64,000 nucleotides of DNA, from positions 297,740-361,739 of the forward strand of contig NW_025335468.1 of NCBI RefSeq assembly GCF_004798865.1. The letters run 5' to 3'. Each line of letters begins with the position of its first letter. Positions within the stretch are counted from its first letter, which is position 1. Below, in pieces: positions 12,495 to 24,720 of this stretch. This DNA comes from Varanus komodoensis. Its lineage: Eukaryota; Chordata; Lepidosauria; Squamata; Varanidae. A program made the translations under genes and the position numbers. The notes below the pieces were generated by a model. It had not been told where the DNA came from. It did not search any database and saw only the letters and a list, made by a program, of their open reading frames with translations.

Positions 12495-13110
12495 ATCTAT
12501 CTGACCCTTGGTAACCCACAGGGTTCTACCTTGCCTCCCCCTGCTGCTGAATATCTACAAGAAGCCCCGCGAAAGGTCATTCAGAGCCACCAACATGCTG
12601 ATGACGCCCCACTCTATTGCCTTTTATCACCTAGCACCAAGGAAACGGCTGAATGGTGCCTGGGTTCAAAATAGACTGGATGGGGGCGAACAACCAGAAG
12701 AGAAGGTGGCATTGATCAATGGAAAGGCTGACTCAAGGACTGGGACTGTTTTTAGGATTCACTCTCCCTCCCTGTGGCGGATCAGATCCATCAGTGGGGG
12801 TGCTGCTTGAGCAGGGCTGTTGCTTGGTTCTGCTATATTGTCTCTTGATCTGGCAAGTTTGTATAATTTTGCCTGGTGCACCAGCTCCCAGCTCTCCTGA
12901 ATTGGTGGGGCTTTCAAGAGTTATCCATGCCTTGGTTGCATTGTATTGAGACAAGTATAATGTGCCTCTGAAGAGTGGGTGCAAAATGCAGCTGCCAGGC
13001 AGATGCTATCAGGGCCATGTTACATCTGTCCTGAGAGGGGGGTACTGGTCGCCCTGACCTTCCAGGCACAAGTCAAGCTGATGGTCTTACCTTTAAACCC
13101 CAGTCAGCTG
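12495..13110 (+). mobile_element. L2-like LINE reverse transcriptase fragment
   Basis: Around 12521-12610 the plus strand encodes GSTLPPLLLNIYKKP, then an HQHADDAP equivalent of the QYADD catalytic box in another frame. At about 12920-13100 comes a degraded match to the VIHALVTSRLDYCN...VQNAAAR segment of L2 ORF2. Several frame changes show it is long dead. Confidence 0.7.
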
Positions 13111-13429
13111 GGAAATGTTGAGAGTTGTAGGACTTTCTCTCTCTAAACATGCACTAGACCGGAACTTACAAGGGCTTAAGGCCTGGGTTTCTATGGGGCT
13201 GCATTTCTCGGTATGAACAAGTTCAAACATTAAAAGATGCAGAGAGGCACTTTTGAAGTTGCTGTTCCCCAGCTACTGTGTGAACTGGCTTTCTTCTCCC
13301 AGTCTATGAAATTTACTCCTTCAAGGTTGGTTATTTTCCACTGCCTGGAATTTGAACAGCATATGGAGTGGTATATTTTCAGTTCAGCCTCTTAGAAAGC
13401 ATAGCTTCATGTATTAAAAACTTGCAGTG

Positions 13430-13760
13430 TCTTTGATTTTATTCTTTAATCATTTTATTGTTTTAAATAGCAGTACATTAATATATAGCAAACATGATTT
13501 TAATATATTCAATGATTAAAATGTTCATTGAGCGGTCCTCTGATGTCACTTACATATACATGATAAAAAACTGGTTTCTGTTCCAGGCTGTGTACATTTA
13601 CAATGCCCTCTCTCAAACATGTTTTAACCTTAATAATCTTCATCAGTGGGAAAAACTATGTATGAAACACAAATCACAGCCCCATTATCTCATGAAAATA
13701 TCCTGTAAAACAAGAATATGCAAATTAAAACATCTCAGTTTTGTAACTTATTCTGTAAAT
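13430..13760 (-). repeat. Repeat family copy A (minus) with hammerhead-like core
   Basis: The reverse complement matches 15679-15925 over its length, from 'TTCTTGTTTTACAGG' through 'CTGATGAAGAT...', 'TGTAAATGTA-ACAGCCTGGAACAG', 'GTGACATCA' to 'TATATATTAAT'. The core reads CACTGATGAAGATTATTAAG followed by GTTAAAACATG, resembling the CUGAUGA...GAAA of hammerhead motifs carried by Penelope-like elements. The match to copy B is seen directly; the family is inferred. Confidence 0.55.
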
Positions 13761-15120
13761 AAAGATAACAAGCTTATAATCATGAATAAAGCTATTTTCC
13801 AGAAATTGTTGAACTATTCAAATTCATGACCCTTGAACAAATGATGAACATTCAATTATTCCTAGGCAAGGAAACATTGGCATAGCATCCCATACATAAA
13901 ACATTTTTAAAAAATCAAAAGCACATGATAAGAATTCATAACCATCTACTTGGCAGCAAATATATCAATCTCCTTAGCAACCAAGGCAGCATCTTCCCAG
14001 CAAAAATATTTACATTATCTTATCAGTAATATGGAATTCCTTATATCCACCTTGACCAGACAAAACAGTTACAAACTTTCATCAAAGGAGAAAATGTGTT
14101 GGCTTAGCAGCCTCCTTAAACTGGGACAGTGTGTAGGATCTGATCTAGATTGCATAGCCCCAGCTTTAATCAAAGCTCCATTCAGGTGAGTTCCCTGCTG
14201 AGTGAGGGAATGTCCTCAATTAACTAAGCTGAGTACAGGGCTCCCTATGTTAAGGAACCAGGAACTTCTCATAACCTCAAGCCAAGGCATTTTTTACAAC
14301 CCCAATAGGGTGCAAAAGGAACTGGCTCCAATAAACTATTTCAAATCTAGTCATTTACAATGGGAGAAAATGACAAGATACACCCAAAATGCAATAAATC
14401 AATGGCAAGTATGATATCCGATTACTTACATTTTTTTTTTCACAGAGGAAATTACAAATATAGCATCCAATTCAAGTCTTTGTTGGGTCCATAAGGTGCC
14501 TTGTCTTTAGCATGCGTGCATATATATATATCCAACTTAACAGTTGGTTTAACCTGGTTCCATATCCATATCCAAAAGTAATATAATACTAATATCCTTG
14601 AACCCTTTCAATAATCCAAAACTTGGGAAAGCTTTCATCATATTTATGAAACACCTTACCCTGCAGGCCAGTGGTCTTCTGGACCACATACAACCCTTCT
14701 GTTCACTTATTCTAACAGCCCTAGTAGCCATCCCAACACAAATCCTATTACTAGCATAAATAACCCCATTAGAATTTCTATTACAGATTCTTGATATAAT
14801 GAGGACTGTTGCTTGAAAGATTATTAAACAACTTTGGGTGAGTAGAATCATTGCACTGAGATGACGGCATGGAAAATTTCCAGTGGTCCAGAGTGAGCTC
14901 ACTCTGCTACCAACAGGTTCCCCCCACCCCACTCCTTCCCTTGTATGTGCAGTTCTACTGTTGGCCTGTTCTTAATGCTCTTAGCCGCTTAGAGAGCACT
15001 TTAAGGGCTATTCAGAGGCCTAGAAATTTGAAAATGAATAAATAAATCTTATCTCCACCTGTACTCAAAACTAACAGGAATAGAGGAGGCTTTAAAGTGC
15101 TGTGAACCAATAAATCCCTC
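13761..15120. other. Spacer between inverted repeat copies, unclassified
   Basis: AT-rich sequence with a 127-codon minus-strand open frame (14549-14932) that I do not recognise. 14935-15050 looks like a generic LINE 3' tail ending in AATAAATAAAT. It may be interior sequence of the element whose copies flank it, but nothing proves this. Confidence 0.4.
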
Positions 15121-15303
15121 AAATTGTGTAAACTTTTATATGCCAAAATTGGATTTCCACAATTTTATTTATTTTCTTTATGTATTTATTACAGGCATTT
15201 CTATCCCATCCTATGGCCAAGTGCTCAGATATCTTGGAATTTCTGCCAACAAAGATCAATATGTATGAATTGGCATTATAATTTGCTCTGTATATCCATA
15301 ATA

Positions 15304-15648
15304 CAGCAGGATCCCCATATCAGCAGTCTCAATTACTGCAATTTCACTTAACCGAGGCTGACCATCAGTCCTTCACATTTGCAGGGGTTAGAGGTACGGT
15401 ACCCTCAAGAAAGAGGAAAAACTGCAAACATCACCAGGGAATCGCGCTCTTTGTTTGGGGATGCCACGCTCTTTGTCTCAGCACTAGCCAGCCTCACTCA
15501 CATGTTTTGCCTCTCAGTGGGTGCGAAGGCACTTGTGGGGGTCCTATGCCCCTAACTCCTGCGAATGTAGTGTACACTACTATCCTTGGTTTCGGGCATC
15601 AGCTGGGGGGCTTGGAACCTATCCCCCATGGATATGGAGGTCCTGCTG
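15304..15648. mobile_element. Tigger/pogo-like MITE, 345 bp, TA target duplication
   Basis: Terminal inverted repeats CAGCAGGATCCCCATATC (left) and CAGCAGGACCTCCATATC (right, reverse complement), flanked on both sides by TA (15302-15303 and 15649-15650), the target-site duplication of Tc1/mariner/pogo elements. The right end also carries the 'ccatgggggataggttccaa'-type subterminal sequence typical of Tigger (MER2-like) families. There is no transposase frame, so it is non-autonomous. Confidence 0.85.
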
Positions 15649-15678
15649 TATATCACCTGAGTGATATTGTGGTTTGTG

Positions 15679-15925
15679 TATTCTTGTTTTACAGGGTATC
15701 TTTAATGGTGAGATAACAGAACTCTAATTCATGTTTAATATATTTTTTCCCAGTGATGAAGATGATTATGGTTGAAATGCATTTGGGAAAGGGTGCTGTA
15801 AATGTAGACAGCCTGGAACAGCAATTAGTTCTTTTTATAACGAGTATGTCAGTGACATCACTGAATATTTAAATAGTCAAATTATATTAAAATCGTGTTT
15901 GTTATATATTAATACAGCTGTTCTG
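15679..15925 (+). repeat. Repeat family copy B (plus) with hammerhead-like core
   Basis: Inverted relative of copy A at 13430-13760, sharing 'TTCTTGTTTTACAGG', 'TGATGAAGAT', 'AGCCTGGAACAG' and 'TATATATTAAT' in the same order. The core here is CAGTGATGAAGATGATTATG followed by GTTGAAATGC. The Tigger-like MITE at 15304-15648 appears to have landed just inside or beside it. Confidence 0.55.
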
Positions 15926-16263
15926 TATTTGGGTCTATGCACAGATAATTTATAAAATCATTTTAATTAGAGATTTAGTATCACTTTAGGAAATTTCTCC
16001 TCTTTGTCTGTGTTAAGTTGCTGCATACTACCTTGATGGTTTTTTAGCAGATAGGCAGCAAATAAATGGGTGGGTGGGGTGGAATGGCTTTGGGCAAAGC
16101 TCCTCCTTACATGCACTGGAAGACAAGGATTTTTCATGCATCTCTTTCCACAAGGCTGAATAATGTTTGGACATTCTGTTCAAGGGATGCAAGATGATGA
16201 GGCGAGGTCTGAAATCCTACCACTGCATGTGAAACACCACATGGCCCCTCCCTGACATAAGCA

Positions 16264-16385
16264 CGGGCTAGGAATGGGCAGCGTAGCCTTCCAGATGTTT
16301 TGGGCTACAACACTAACCCTACCCCTCACTACTGGGTATGTTGGTTCGGCCAAAGCATCTGGAAGGCCACAAGATGCACAACTCT
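16264..16385. mobile_element. Degraded palindromic hAT-like MITE
   Basis: The halves 'ccttccagatgttttgggctacaa' and 'ccaaagcatctggaagg' are inverted copies. This is the family whose cleaner copy is at 48370-48471. Confidence 0.5.
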
Positions 16386-16547
16386 GCTAACTAGAATGAA
16401 GTACTTTGGGAGGGTCTGGTAACATACCCCAACAAAGTGAAGTTTGGTGGGGCTTCTCAATTGTACGCTGCTGCTGAGATATTCTCCCCAGGAAGGCGTG
16501 TTTGGTGCAGGCAAATATTTGGTGCAGGCAAATTTGGTGCTGTCTCT

Positions 16548-16800
16548 CTGGGGGCAGGCAAATTATTTTCTTCTCATTTTCCCAGGCTGTATTAAATGTC
16601 AACTTAAATTTGTTTTATTCTATGAATTATGTTTATCTTTGTGATCTGCCCTGGCTGTTTTAATTCTGCTGTTTTAATTGTGTCACTGCTACTGTTGCCA
16701 TCTTATTGTAATATGGTTGCTTTTGTGACTGGTGGCCACCCTGAAAGCCATGCTAATATAGATGGGCACTTTAAAAACATTTGTTTTAAAACAAGACAAA
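16548..16800 (+). repeat. Possible L2-like LINE 3' UTR
   Basis: T-rich text with repeated 'gctgttttaatt' units followed by a 'gggcactttaaaaa' tail resembles the L2-type 3' UTR at 25.7-26.0 kb. There is no coding part, so this is tentative. Confidence 0.3.
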
Positions 16801-19800
16801 TGCGTAAAAGTACATTTTGAAATACATGGGAATGTCAAATGTACATTTCCATCACCAACTGTACTATTCCCCCTTGGGATATCATAACATCTTGGTGTTA
16901 CTCTGAATTTCTCAGTCCAAGAATACTAAAATGTCCAGAATGTCAACAATATACGCCAGCAAAGTATACTCTCTGGGTTTCATAATACTGTGTGAGCCAA
17001 AGTTGGTGGGGTCTGATATCAGGTATATTTTTAATATACATTTGTAATGGTTAGCCATAATGAGAAAATAGGTATAGACCAGCTGGGATATTCACTACCT
17101 TCAAATAAATAAATACAAACGAAGGCATTAAAATAAATAAACTTAATGAGGCATTTGTAAAGACAGTTATTGCTAGGGGCTGGGAAGTGGGAACGTGGGA
17201 GACATAGAAAGCAAGTCAGCCATCAACGACAGGGCCCCCACAATCACCAGCTCTGGGTGATGAGTAATTAACTCGTAATCAAGAATGACGTTTTCTCTGG
17301 GGCGGCATGGGGAGAGCAAGCTGTGGAGGCCAAGTGCAAGTCAGCTGCTGGGTCCTCTGACGAACCTACTGGCCAGCCTGCAGAGGTGGCAGGCACAGTT
17401 TCTCTGTGGCATCATGCACCCCGCACCACATGCTACCGGGTCTGGCAAGCGCCTGCCAGCAAGACTGTGTCGGCCCCCTGGTGGATGCACAGATGTCTTT
17501 CAGAGGCTGGTCTCGATCCCCAAGTGCCAGTCTGAACAGTACACTCAGAAGGCGTTTAATTGAGTCAAACACACTGGAGAAGCAACCGCAGTGCTAGACA
17601 AAGGGTCCTGGGGATGGCTCGTGGATGCAGAGGAAGCACATCTTGTGGTGATGTGGAAGTTGCCGCATTCTGCATTCTGAGAATTTATTTTGGGCTGTGC
17701 AGATAGAAAGTGATGTGCGTTTCAGGGGCTGCTGTGTTTCTCCAGGTTTGGAAAGAAGTCTCAGGGATCTTATAGGCATTTTATAAACTTGTGTTTTATT
17801 TTCAGGAAAACAGGTTGAGGTTTACAGCTTAAGCTCACCTCAACAGACATCAACTTTCTAGGGTTGGTGGTGGAGAGCCAGCACCTTCTGATCCTTGCAG
17901 AAAGCAATTTAGCCCTTTCCATCTGTTCTATATATTTATTTTTGCTGAGCCACAGACCTCAATTACTACCTTTCTTAAGAAGCAGCAGGGAAGAGGCACC
18001 CCATTAAGATATTCCCTTGTGGTTAATCGGGAAAGCTGTTGGCGAATCTCTACAGCACAACAGAATCTGTTGAGCTAAAGTGGTTCAACCAGTCTGACCA
18101 TTTCAGCAGTCTTGTCCTACAAGCAAAGAAGCACAGAGCTGGGGATCCCCAAGAGTTCATCTCACTTGATCCTCAGTTTTGGTAGTGTACAAGTACACAG
18201 CACCTGCTGAAACCTGCCAGCTGTTCCTTGTTTAAGGATGCTAGTTTTAAGCACTAAATAAGCAATGTGGCAGCCAACCTAGATGGAGTATATGTATCTC
18301 TAGCCAGAATGGATGCGGCTGAAGTGCTGGGATGAACTATGATTCGTGTACAAAAAACAAAAAATCCAGCACACAAACTCTTGTGAATTAGAGACCCAGC
18401 TTCACTGGCAGGGACCTTCTAGGCATTTCTGTGGGGATATCCCTAAGGACATTTTTATACATGGCTTCATAAGCACATTGGCTATAACTGTTGCATGAAT
18501 GCAGAGATGACACTTTGCTATGATATATACTGGATTTCCAAATAGCTCACCCACGGTGGTTTCCTTTCCACAGCAAGATCATTCATCCATGGATGGGAAA
18601 AGCACAAGAGGGACTCAAGGAACTTTGAGAATCATCTATGGAAAATGCCTTAATGGCTGCAATTTGCTGCAAGCCAGCATGGTAACTACCAAGCCAATTG
18701 TGCATGAAAGACTTTTAGTTGTTTCAGGGGTGTCGCTGTTTGGGAGAAAGACGTATGTAGCTAGATGGAGGCAGAAAGAGCCTCCTATCTTTCTGAGACT
18801 GTACCTTTGAGGTATTCCTTTTTAAGGAACCGTTTCTGGATAATTTGGTGAATATGCCTCTTTTTTCTGCTTGCTTCTGAACATTTCACAAATTGATTTA
18901 ATCACTGACCAATAATGACAGTTCTTTAATAACATAAAATTGCCTTCAAATTGCATGATTTGTGTATGGTTCACTTGGTGTACTTTGCTTATCTCATCAC
19001 TTCTGAGCCTTTTGAAATTTTTACCTTCTTCAAAAATTCCCAAGTACTGTGCCCTACAAATTTACTGATAACATTTGTGCATAATCTTTCATGAACATTT
19101 TTTTTTTTGCTTTGCAGGAAAAATGATAAAGAGCTTTCTGCCATCTTACAGATTCACACATTTATTCTGTAATAAGCTTCCAGAGACACTGTCCACTTCA
19201 TTACATGCATGAAGTGTTAATTTCAAACTGGCAGATCTATAAATACAAGTGGATGCAGGGCATGGAGGGATATAAACTGTGTTGCCCAAGGGAATTTACA
19301 TGCAAAAAGTGCAGATGGTGATGATTACCATAACAGTTCCAAATTCACAAAATATTGTTGGGTGACAAACATCACACTGGTGAGCTGATTAACATATGCA
19401 TTGTGATTTTGTAAAAATGGCCTTATTCAACTAGAGGAAATAGAGCTGAATCACTTGATGAATTGGACTTCTGCAGTTTCAAGTTGGTATCTGTCATTTA
19501 ATCAAGAATGGCCTCCCTAAGCCTTGGAGTACTTTTGTCTTATTACATTTGTGTTTACAAGTGGCCACTAAAATACACCAAGGAGAAGGTTGCAAGGCAA
19601 AAGTCCCAGAAAGTGAGGATGAGCCACGCCTGATGTAAAGGGCATTTCCTATGTTCTGCTATTTAACCATGACTGTGATGTATTGCAATAAGGAGCAATC
19701 CTTGAAAATAAGGGGCATTAAGCAAGCATGAAGTGGGATTTGATTGCAGCTCAAAGGATATTGGTTACTCACTTGCTGCCTGATCTTGATCTTGGCATTC

Positions 19801-21017
19801 ACCTGCTGAACTAATTTAAATAACACATAAAGATGAAGAGAGAAACATCTGACAGGGAGACAGCATTCCAAACCCTCATTTGGCAACGGCTGTTTCTTCT
19901 CACTGGCAGAGGTACAGGCAGGAAGATTGATACACTCCCAACAGATTGTGTTTGCATATGACTGGAGCCCCATCTCTGCCAGCACAAAAATTATGCTCCT
20001 GTACTGGCTCAAGCAGAGTTAATGATACCCTGACAAATCATTTCTCTCTAAATAATATGGTGCGGAACCCCTCCAAGTCACCATTGCTCCTGTGGTCAGT
20101 GCGCTGCCAGCATTACCTAGCACATCAAATTAACATTGCACCAAACTGTAACTGAAGGCAGGCAAATTCACAAAGGCAGGAATCAGGCAGATATGCAACC
20201 CAGGACTGACTGCACAGTAACAGATGCCCACCGGAATACGGTTGGACGTGTGCATCCCGTCTGCATTTGGACAAACACACCACCCAAACAAAATCTTGAT
20301 GTTGTTACTACTGTGTGTGTTGTCGCACGGAGGTCTCAAACTTTCAATCCATTTGCAATCCCGAATGCTTCCAGGTGTGGCTTTCATAACACAATCAGCT
20401 GGCCATATTCACAAGACTTTACAGCAATCCAGAATGTCATTGTATGCATCTTTTAACCCTCCCATATTTTCCTCTTTTTTCTCTCCACAGATAACCTTCC
20501 AAGGAAATACAGATTCCAACACAGTAAATGGTTTAGACAGCATGGTAACCCACATGCACGTAATAAGCACAGGCTGAATGTGGGTTGTTGAACATGGATC
20601 CAAAGTAGCGAATCTGTTTCAGGGATGGACACTAGTTGGGCTCCCTGGGCTCCACTCTCTGGGCTCCAGCCCATTTTCTTGGGGCTGTGAGTCCACCTTC
20701 CCGGTAAGCACACCAACCATTTGCTCAGTGCTGTCTGGGAATTGAGCCCTGCATGAGCACTGCCTAAGTGGCATTCCTCTTCTGCACACATGATCTGCAG
20801 CCTTTGTCTGCACTGCATGTGAGGTGGAAGAAGGTTGCCAGTTGCACAGCTGGGGTTCCGTGAATATTCAGGGACTTCCTCTTGGTTTGGCTTGCTTTCT
20901 AAGACAGAACCAAGCAGGATGGGAAGTTCATGAACTGAAGAGGGATGGATTCTGTGGAGCCTCGTTGCAACACTAGTCCAAGGGCAGTCTGTTGTGCTGC
21001 TGAAAAGCTCCCACTGA

Positions 21018-21122
21018 TTGGGTTCAGACAACAAAATAATCCAGACTCAAGAACTGAGTATGAATTGTCGTTGAACCATGGTTTGTTGTTGAAACATGGA
21101 TTATTAGGCTGTCTGAATCCAA
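21018..21122. mobile_element. Short palindromic MITE (GGGTTCAGACAAC family)
   Basis: Left end TTGGGTTCAGACAAC; right end, reverse complement, TTGGATTCAGACAGCC. Interior halves carry 'aaccatggtttgtt'. About 105 bp, no coding potential. Confidence 0.6.
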
Positions 21123-21227
21123 CCAAGATATCAAACCATAGTGAAAGACCTGCACTTCACAATCCAGCAACAAACTATGGGTTTGTTAAAGGATGGTGGG
21201 TGGTAACAAACCATGGCTTGTTAGCAC

Positions 21228-21300
21228 ACTTGGGTTCACATCGCATGGTAACATGTGTTTCGACAACCCACAGTTCAAAAACATGTCACATGAACCCATG
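21228..21300. mobile_element. Second short palindromic MITE-like unit
   Basis: 'CTTGGGTTCACATCGCATGG' faces 'ACATGTCACATGAACCCATG'. Related in style to 21018-21122, with 'aaaccatggcttgtta' just upstream. Boundaries uncertain. Confidence 0.4.
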
Positions 21301-23640
21301 AGTGTAATTTATCATGTTGTCTAAATCAAGGCAATGTTTTTTCACAGGGAATTGCTATGCCAGGTCTTCTCATAGGAATCCCCAAATTTTATCAAATTCT
21401 TCAAAAACAATTGTCTCCTTTAATCTGTTTTCCTTCTTGGTAGCCTGTTGCCAAGGCCGGCGGTTTGAAAGCAGTCAGATATTGATTAGGTAGAAGGTGA
21501 AGAGGCAAGGCAGATGAGCGGTTCCACAAGGAAGAAGGGTCTTGGTATGAACAAGTAGTGCGTGTTGTACAGCTCTTCCATCTTCCTCTTCACAGCATAT
21601 TTTCCACAGTAAGAAAAAAGATGGGAGAAGCAGAGGTGGGAAATGGGACAATTACAATTTGAAGATAATGCTACCTGGACCCCCTGTAAAATTCCATGAA
21701 TGAGGCAAGGCAATGGTACAATAAGATGCAGTTTGGTGGGGCAAGGACTTGGGACTGGGACATGGTCCCTCCATGGACACGAAGCTCATTTTTGTGCCAG
21801 CCAACCTTAGTCACCTCACAGGGTTGCCATAAGGATGAAACAGAGATGAGGAGGGGGAGGATCATGTGAAGCCCCTCTGGGTTCCTTGCAAAAAGCAGAC
21901 AGCAGGATATACATATAGTCAGTGAATAAAGAAGTGAATATTTCATCAGGAAGTACCCAAAGTCTGATAGCAGCTGAGTCTCTGCCTGACACTAAATTGT
22001 TCATATTAGGGAAACAAGCCAAAACCAGAGGCTTTATAAGCCCAGGTGGAGTTCTGCTGGTTCACTGAGTCACTTGACTAAAGTAGTTCCTCTGAGTCCC
22101 TAGATACGTGCTGTGGGAATGAGCCATATGTCACTGCTTTCAACCTTATAGATCTAAATAGAATAGGAAGCATTCATAGGTGGATGCACAAGTGCTTCCG
22201 TGTTTTGTCTTGGGGGTGTGCAGGTGGCTTCTGCGGAAGAACCACACGGTTCGTGTGAGCAAAATGTGTGGCATGAGCATCCCCCCACAAGAGTTTGCTT
22301 TCGAAGATTACAATGGAAGAACAAGAAAAGAGGAGGCCTTGTCAGTATTTCTCATCACATGAGAAGCCACATTGCTAACTTCATTAGAAGCAAACACAGT
22401 CCCCAGATGCTTTTCTAAACTTAAGTTCCATTAGTGAGGACAACCTGCCGTTGCTTTATTTTGACATCTGGCCAGCTCAAGAGCAAAGTTGGGCTTACAA
22501 TATCCTTTTGGTAGATGTATCAGCCTCGATAGCTGCCAGATGTGTTGGCCAACAATTCCTACCATGCCCACACAGCATGACACTGGACAGGCTAGAGAGG
22601 AAAGGAGCTGAAGGTCAACACAGCTGAAGGATGCCTGTTTGGGGAAGGTTGATGTATGTCTTCCATATTACATCAGCTTTACAGCCCAGCCAATGTGTGT
22701 CCGTGTATCTGTAGTGCTGGCTGTTCTCCATTGGGGGGCAGCATCTCAAAGCTTCATAGGAGCTGTATAAAAAGGTTTCTTCTCTGCCAAAGACTAGAGG
22801 CAGAGGTCTGTCTGTGGTGACATACTTTTGTTTTCATGCAGTTCCTTTTGATTTATCTGGGTATGAGAGAGATGAAACACCACTGTGTGTGCAGTCCAAA
22901 GCTCACCACAAGTAGCAAAGGGCCTTGATGAGAAAGGATTGTGGTTGATTTGCTGAAGCACCTAAGGACCTGATGCTGTTCCAGGACTGATTAGAAACCA
23001 ATCATTTTCCCTCATCTTCAAACATCTACTTTCTTCAACAAAAGACATGTTTTTCATTGAGCCTTATGATAAGAAATTAGGAAGTATTAGTAGAGTGAGA
23101 TTGCTGTTCTGGTGGTGAAGTAGTGGTAATGTCTATTTCAAAGATGAAAATGTATGAACGTGCACTAATTATATTACCAGTATCTATAGTTTGCATTAAA
23201 GGCCAGGCCTCCAGGGAGAGATGGAGCATTTGAATAATAAGCCAAAATGACATTATTTTATCATTATTTATTCACTGTGGTTCTAAGCCACCCAATAGCC
23301 AAAGTTTGCACTTAAACAAGCCATCTACAAAGCACGTATTTTGGAGACCAAAAAATGGTATATAACGACCAAGGTGTTTGCCAAGTGTATTAATTCCCTG
23401 GGTGTCATGGTGGACATTCTAGCACTCGGCTGATGCTATTTAGTATCATCCTCTTCAAGGTAATTTCACGTGGATTTTATTTTGACACACACTGTCATTT
23501 TGCCATATTTATCAGCTTGCTTGAGTTGGCACCAGGACTAGGAGCATGCTGACAGTTTCCTGACAACTGAAACCACAAGTGAGTGAGAGGAACTACTGCA
23601 TGAAAACCAAGCACAACGTCAGGAGAACATGATGAAGAGC
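21301..23640. other. Intergenic/upstream CD6 region, no gene recognised
   Basis: No coding exon or RNA gene recognised. A weak palindromic MITE lies at 22525-22650. If the CD6 start proposed at 23708 is right, the last few hundred bases are its promoter and 5' UTR; I could not place a TSS. Confidence 0.45.
22525..22650. mobile_element. Degraded palindromic hAT-like MITE
   Basis: 'gctgccagatgtgttggccaacaattcc' and the distal 'ggatgcctgtttggggaaggttg' resemble the two halves of the 48370-48471 family. Weak. Confidence 0.35.
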
Positions 23641-23707
23641 ATGCTGGGCCTTTTCGTTTCCCCAGCTGTGAAGATCACCGCTGTTTAGTGAGCACTCATG
23701 AGAGACC

Positions 23708-23768
23708 ATGGTGATGAACTGGCTGGATGTGTTCCTAGTGGCCCTTTCCCTAGTGGCTCTCAGAAAAG
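23708..23768 (+). CDS. CD6: Proposed CD6 exon 1 (signal peptide)
   Basis: Short exon candidate encoding MVMNWLDVFLVALSLVALRK plus one base: a charged/polar start, a 12-residue hydrophobic core and small residues, as in a cleaved signal peptide. The ATG at 23708 has an ideal Kozak context (ACCATGG) and an in-frame TGA nine bases upstream. The exon would end in AAAAG before gtacct at 23769, a moderate donor, leaving phase 1, which is the phase of human CD6 exon 1 and of the acceptor at 50228. An overlapping upstream ATG at 23698 is in another frame. It was chosen from position, phase and peptide character; sequence similarity to other CD6 leaders is too weak to decide. A chance open stretch is the main alternative. 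Confidence 0.45.
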
Positions 23769-24582
23769 GTACCTCTCCATTCTTGTTTGGTTCTGCTCCT
23801 TTGTTTCTGTCTGTGCCGGGTTTCTTCTGCTCTATTTAGATTCCTTTCAAAGTCTTTGGGACAACATATCGGTACAACGCTAGCGCATCTCTCCAGCAGC
23901 CATTCATATCAACCCTTTCTTTTGACTCCTGCTTTCTGTGCTACGCTAGTTTCCAGCTTCTGCTGGAGCCAAGACCAGTTTGTCAGGAGCACTTGAGGCT
24001 TAAGGCGACCATGTTTCCACACTTTATTCTGTTCTCAAGGCAAGAGAGGACAACTCAGGTGTGACGCACTCTTGCCAGCAAATAGTAAGGAAGGGAGCTC
24101 AGATTAATGCATTTTGGGGGAAGGAAAGGGGATTTCACACAAGACCCTTAAATGATCATTGAGTGGCTAGCAATGTCAGTCACTCTGAAAAGTGAAACTG
24201 ACATATTCACCCAAATGGCCTACAGAGGACCAGCCTGCCTGGTGTTCTCTTGTTGTTTAGAAACTAGTCTGACTCCCCTCTTCCCTCTCGGCCCCAACAC
24301 TGGAGGCACGATCCATCTCAGAAAAAGGCGATACAGGGCTTTTGTATGCCCAGCTTGAGACAGCAGTGTGCATTTCCACTGATTCCTGAGGTGTGCTCTG
24401 ATCTCAGAAGCTAGGGCTGCAGCTCAGCAGACACAGAAAGCACCCCTGCTTTCCCCAACTTGGGAGTGACTTGCTGTCTTTGGAAAGTGAACATGTGAAG
24501 ACAGCTTCACACAGCCCCTGATCACAGGACCTAAGGCACAAAGGAAGCACCCGACTAGGGTATTTTTTAAAGAAGGTAGAAA

Positions 24583-24720
24583 GTGCTACTTAACCAGATC
24601 AGTGTTTCATCTAGTCTGTTGCCCTGTACCAGCAATGCCCAGCCAGGTGCTTCTGCTAAGCCCACAAGGGGCATGTTAAGGCAACACCCCCAGTCTATGT
24701 GCCCCCCTCCAGCTACTGCC
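24583..24720 (-). mobile_element. CR1-like LINE fragment
   Basis: The plus-strand text 'ccagatcagtgtttcatctagtctgttgccctg' and 'aagcccacaaggggcatg' is a degraded reverse-complement match to the CR1 3' region ('gatcagaccaatggtccatctagtccagc'). Confidence 0.55.

Larger units (their letters stand above)
15936..20990. other. Intergenic, no gene recognised
   Basis: Apart from a weak palindromic MITE (16264-16385) and a possible LINE 3' UTR (16548-16800), no element or gene is supported. A splice-like pair encloses an open stretch at 20491-20544 but has no coding similarity. The frame at 20453-21034 (minus, 193 codons) is unrecognised and probably chance. Confidence 0.5.

Noticed and set aside
14549-14932. 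127-codon minus-strand frame with a hydrophobic stretch; nuclear mitochondrial DNA or an old virus-like remnant considered
   Set aside because: No match to any mitochondrial gene I know and no family feature clear enough to name it; left unclassified.
20491-20544. Small exon-like open stretch between ctctccacag and gtaacc
   Set aside because: Intergenic position, no similarity, and such splice-like pairs are frequent by chance at this scale.
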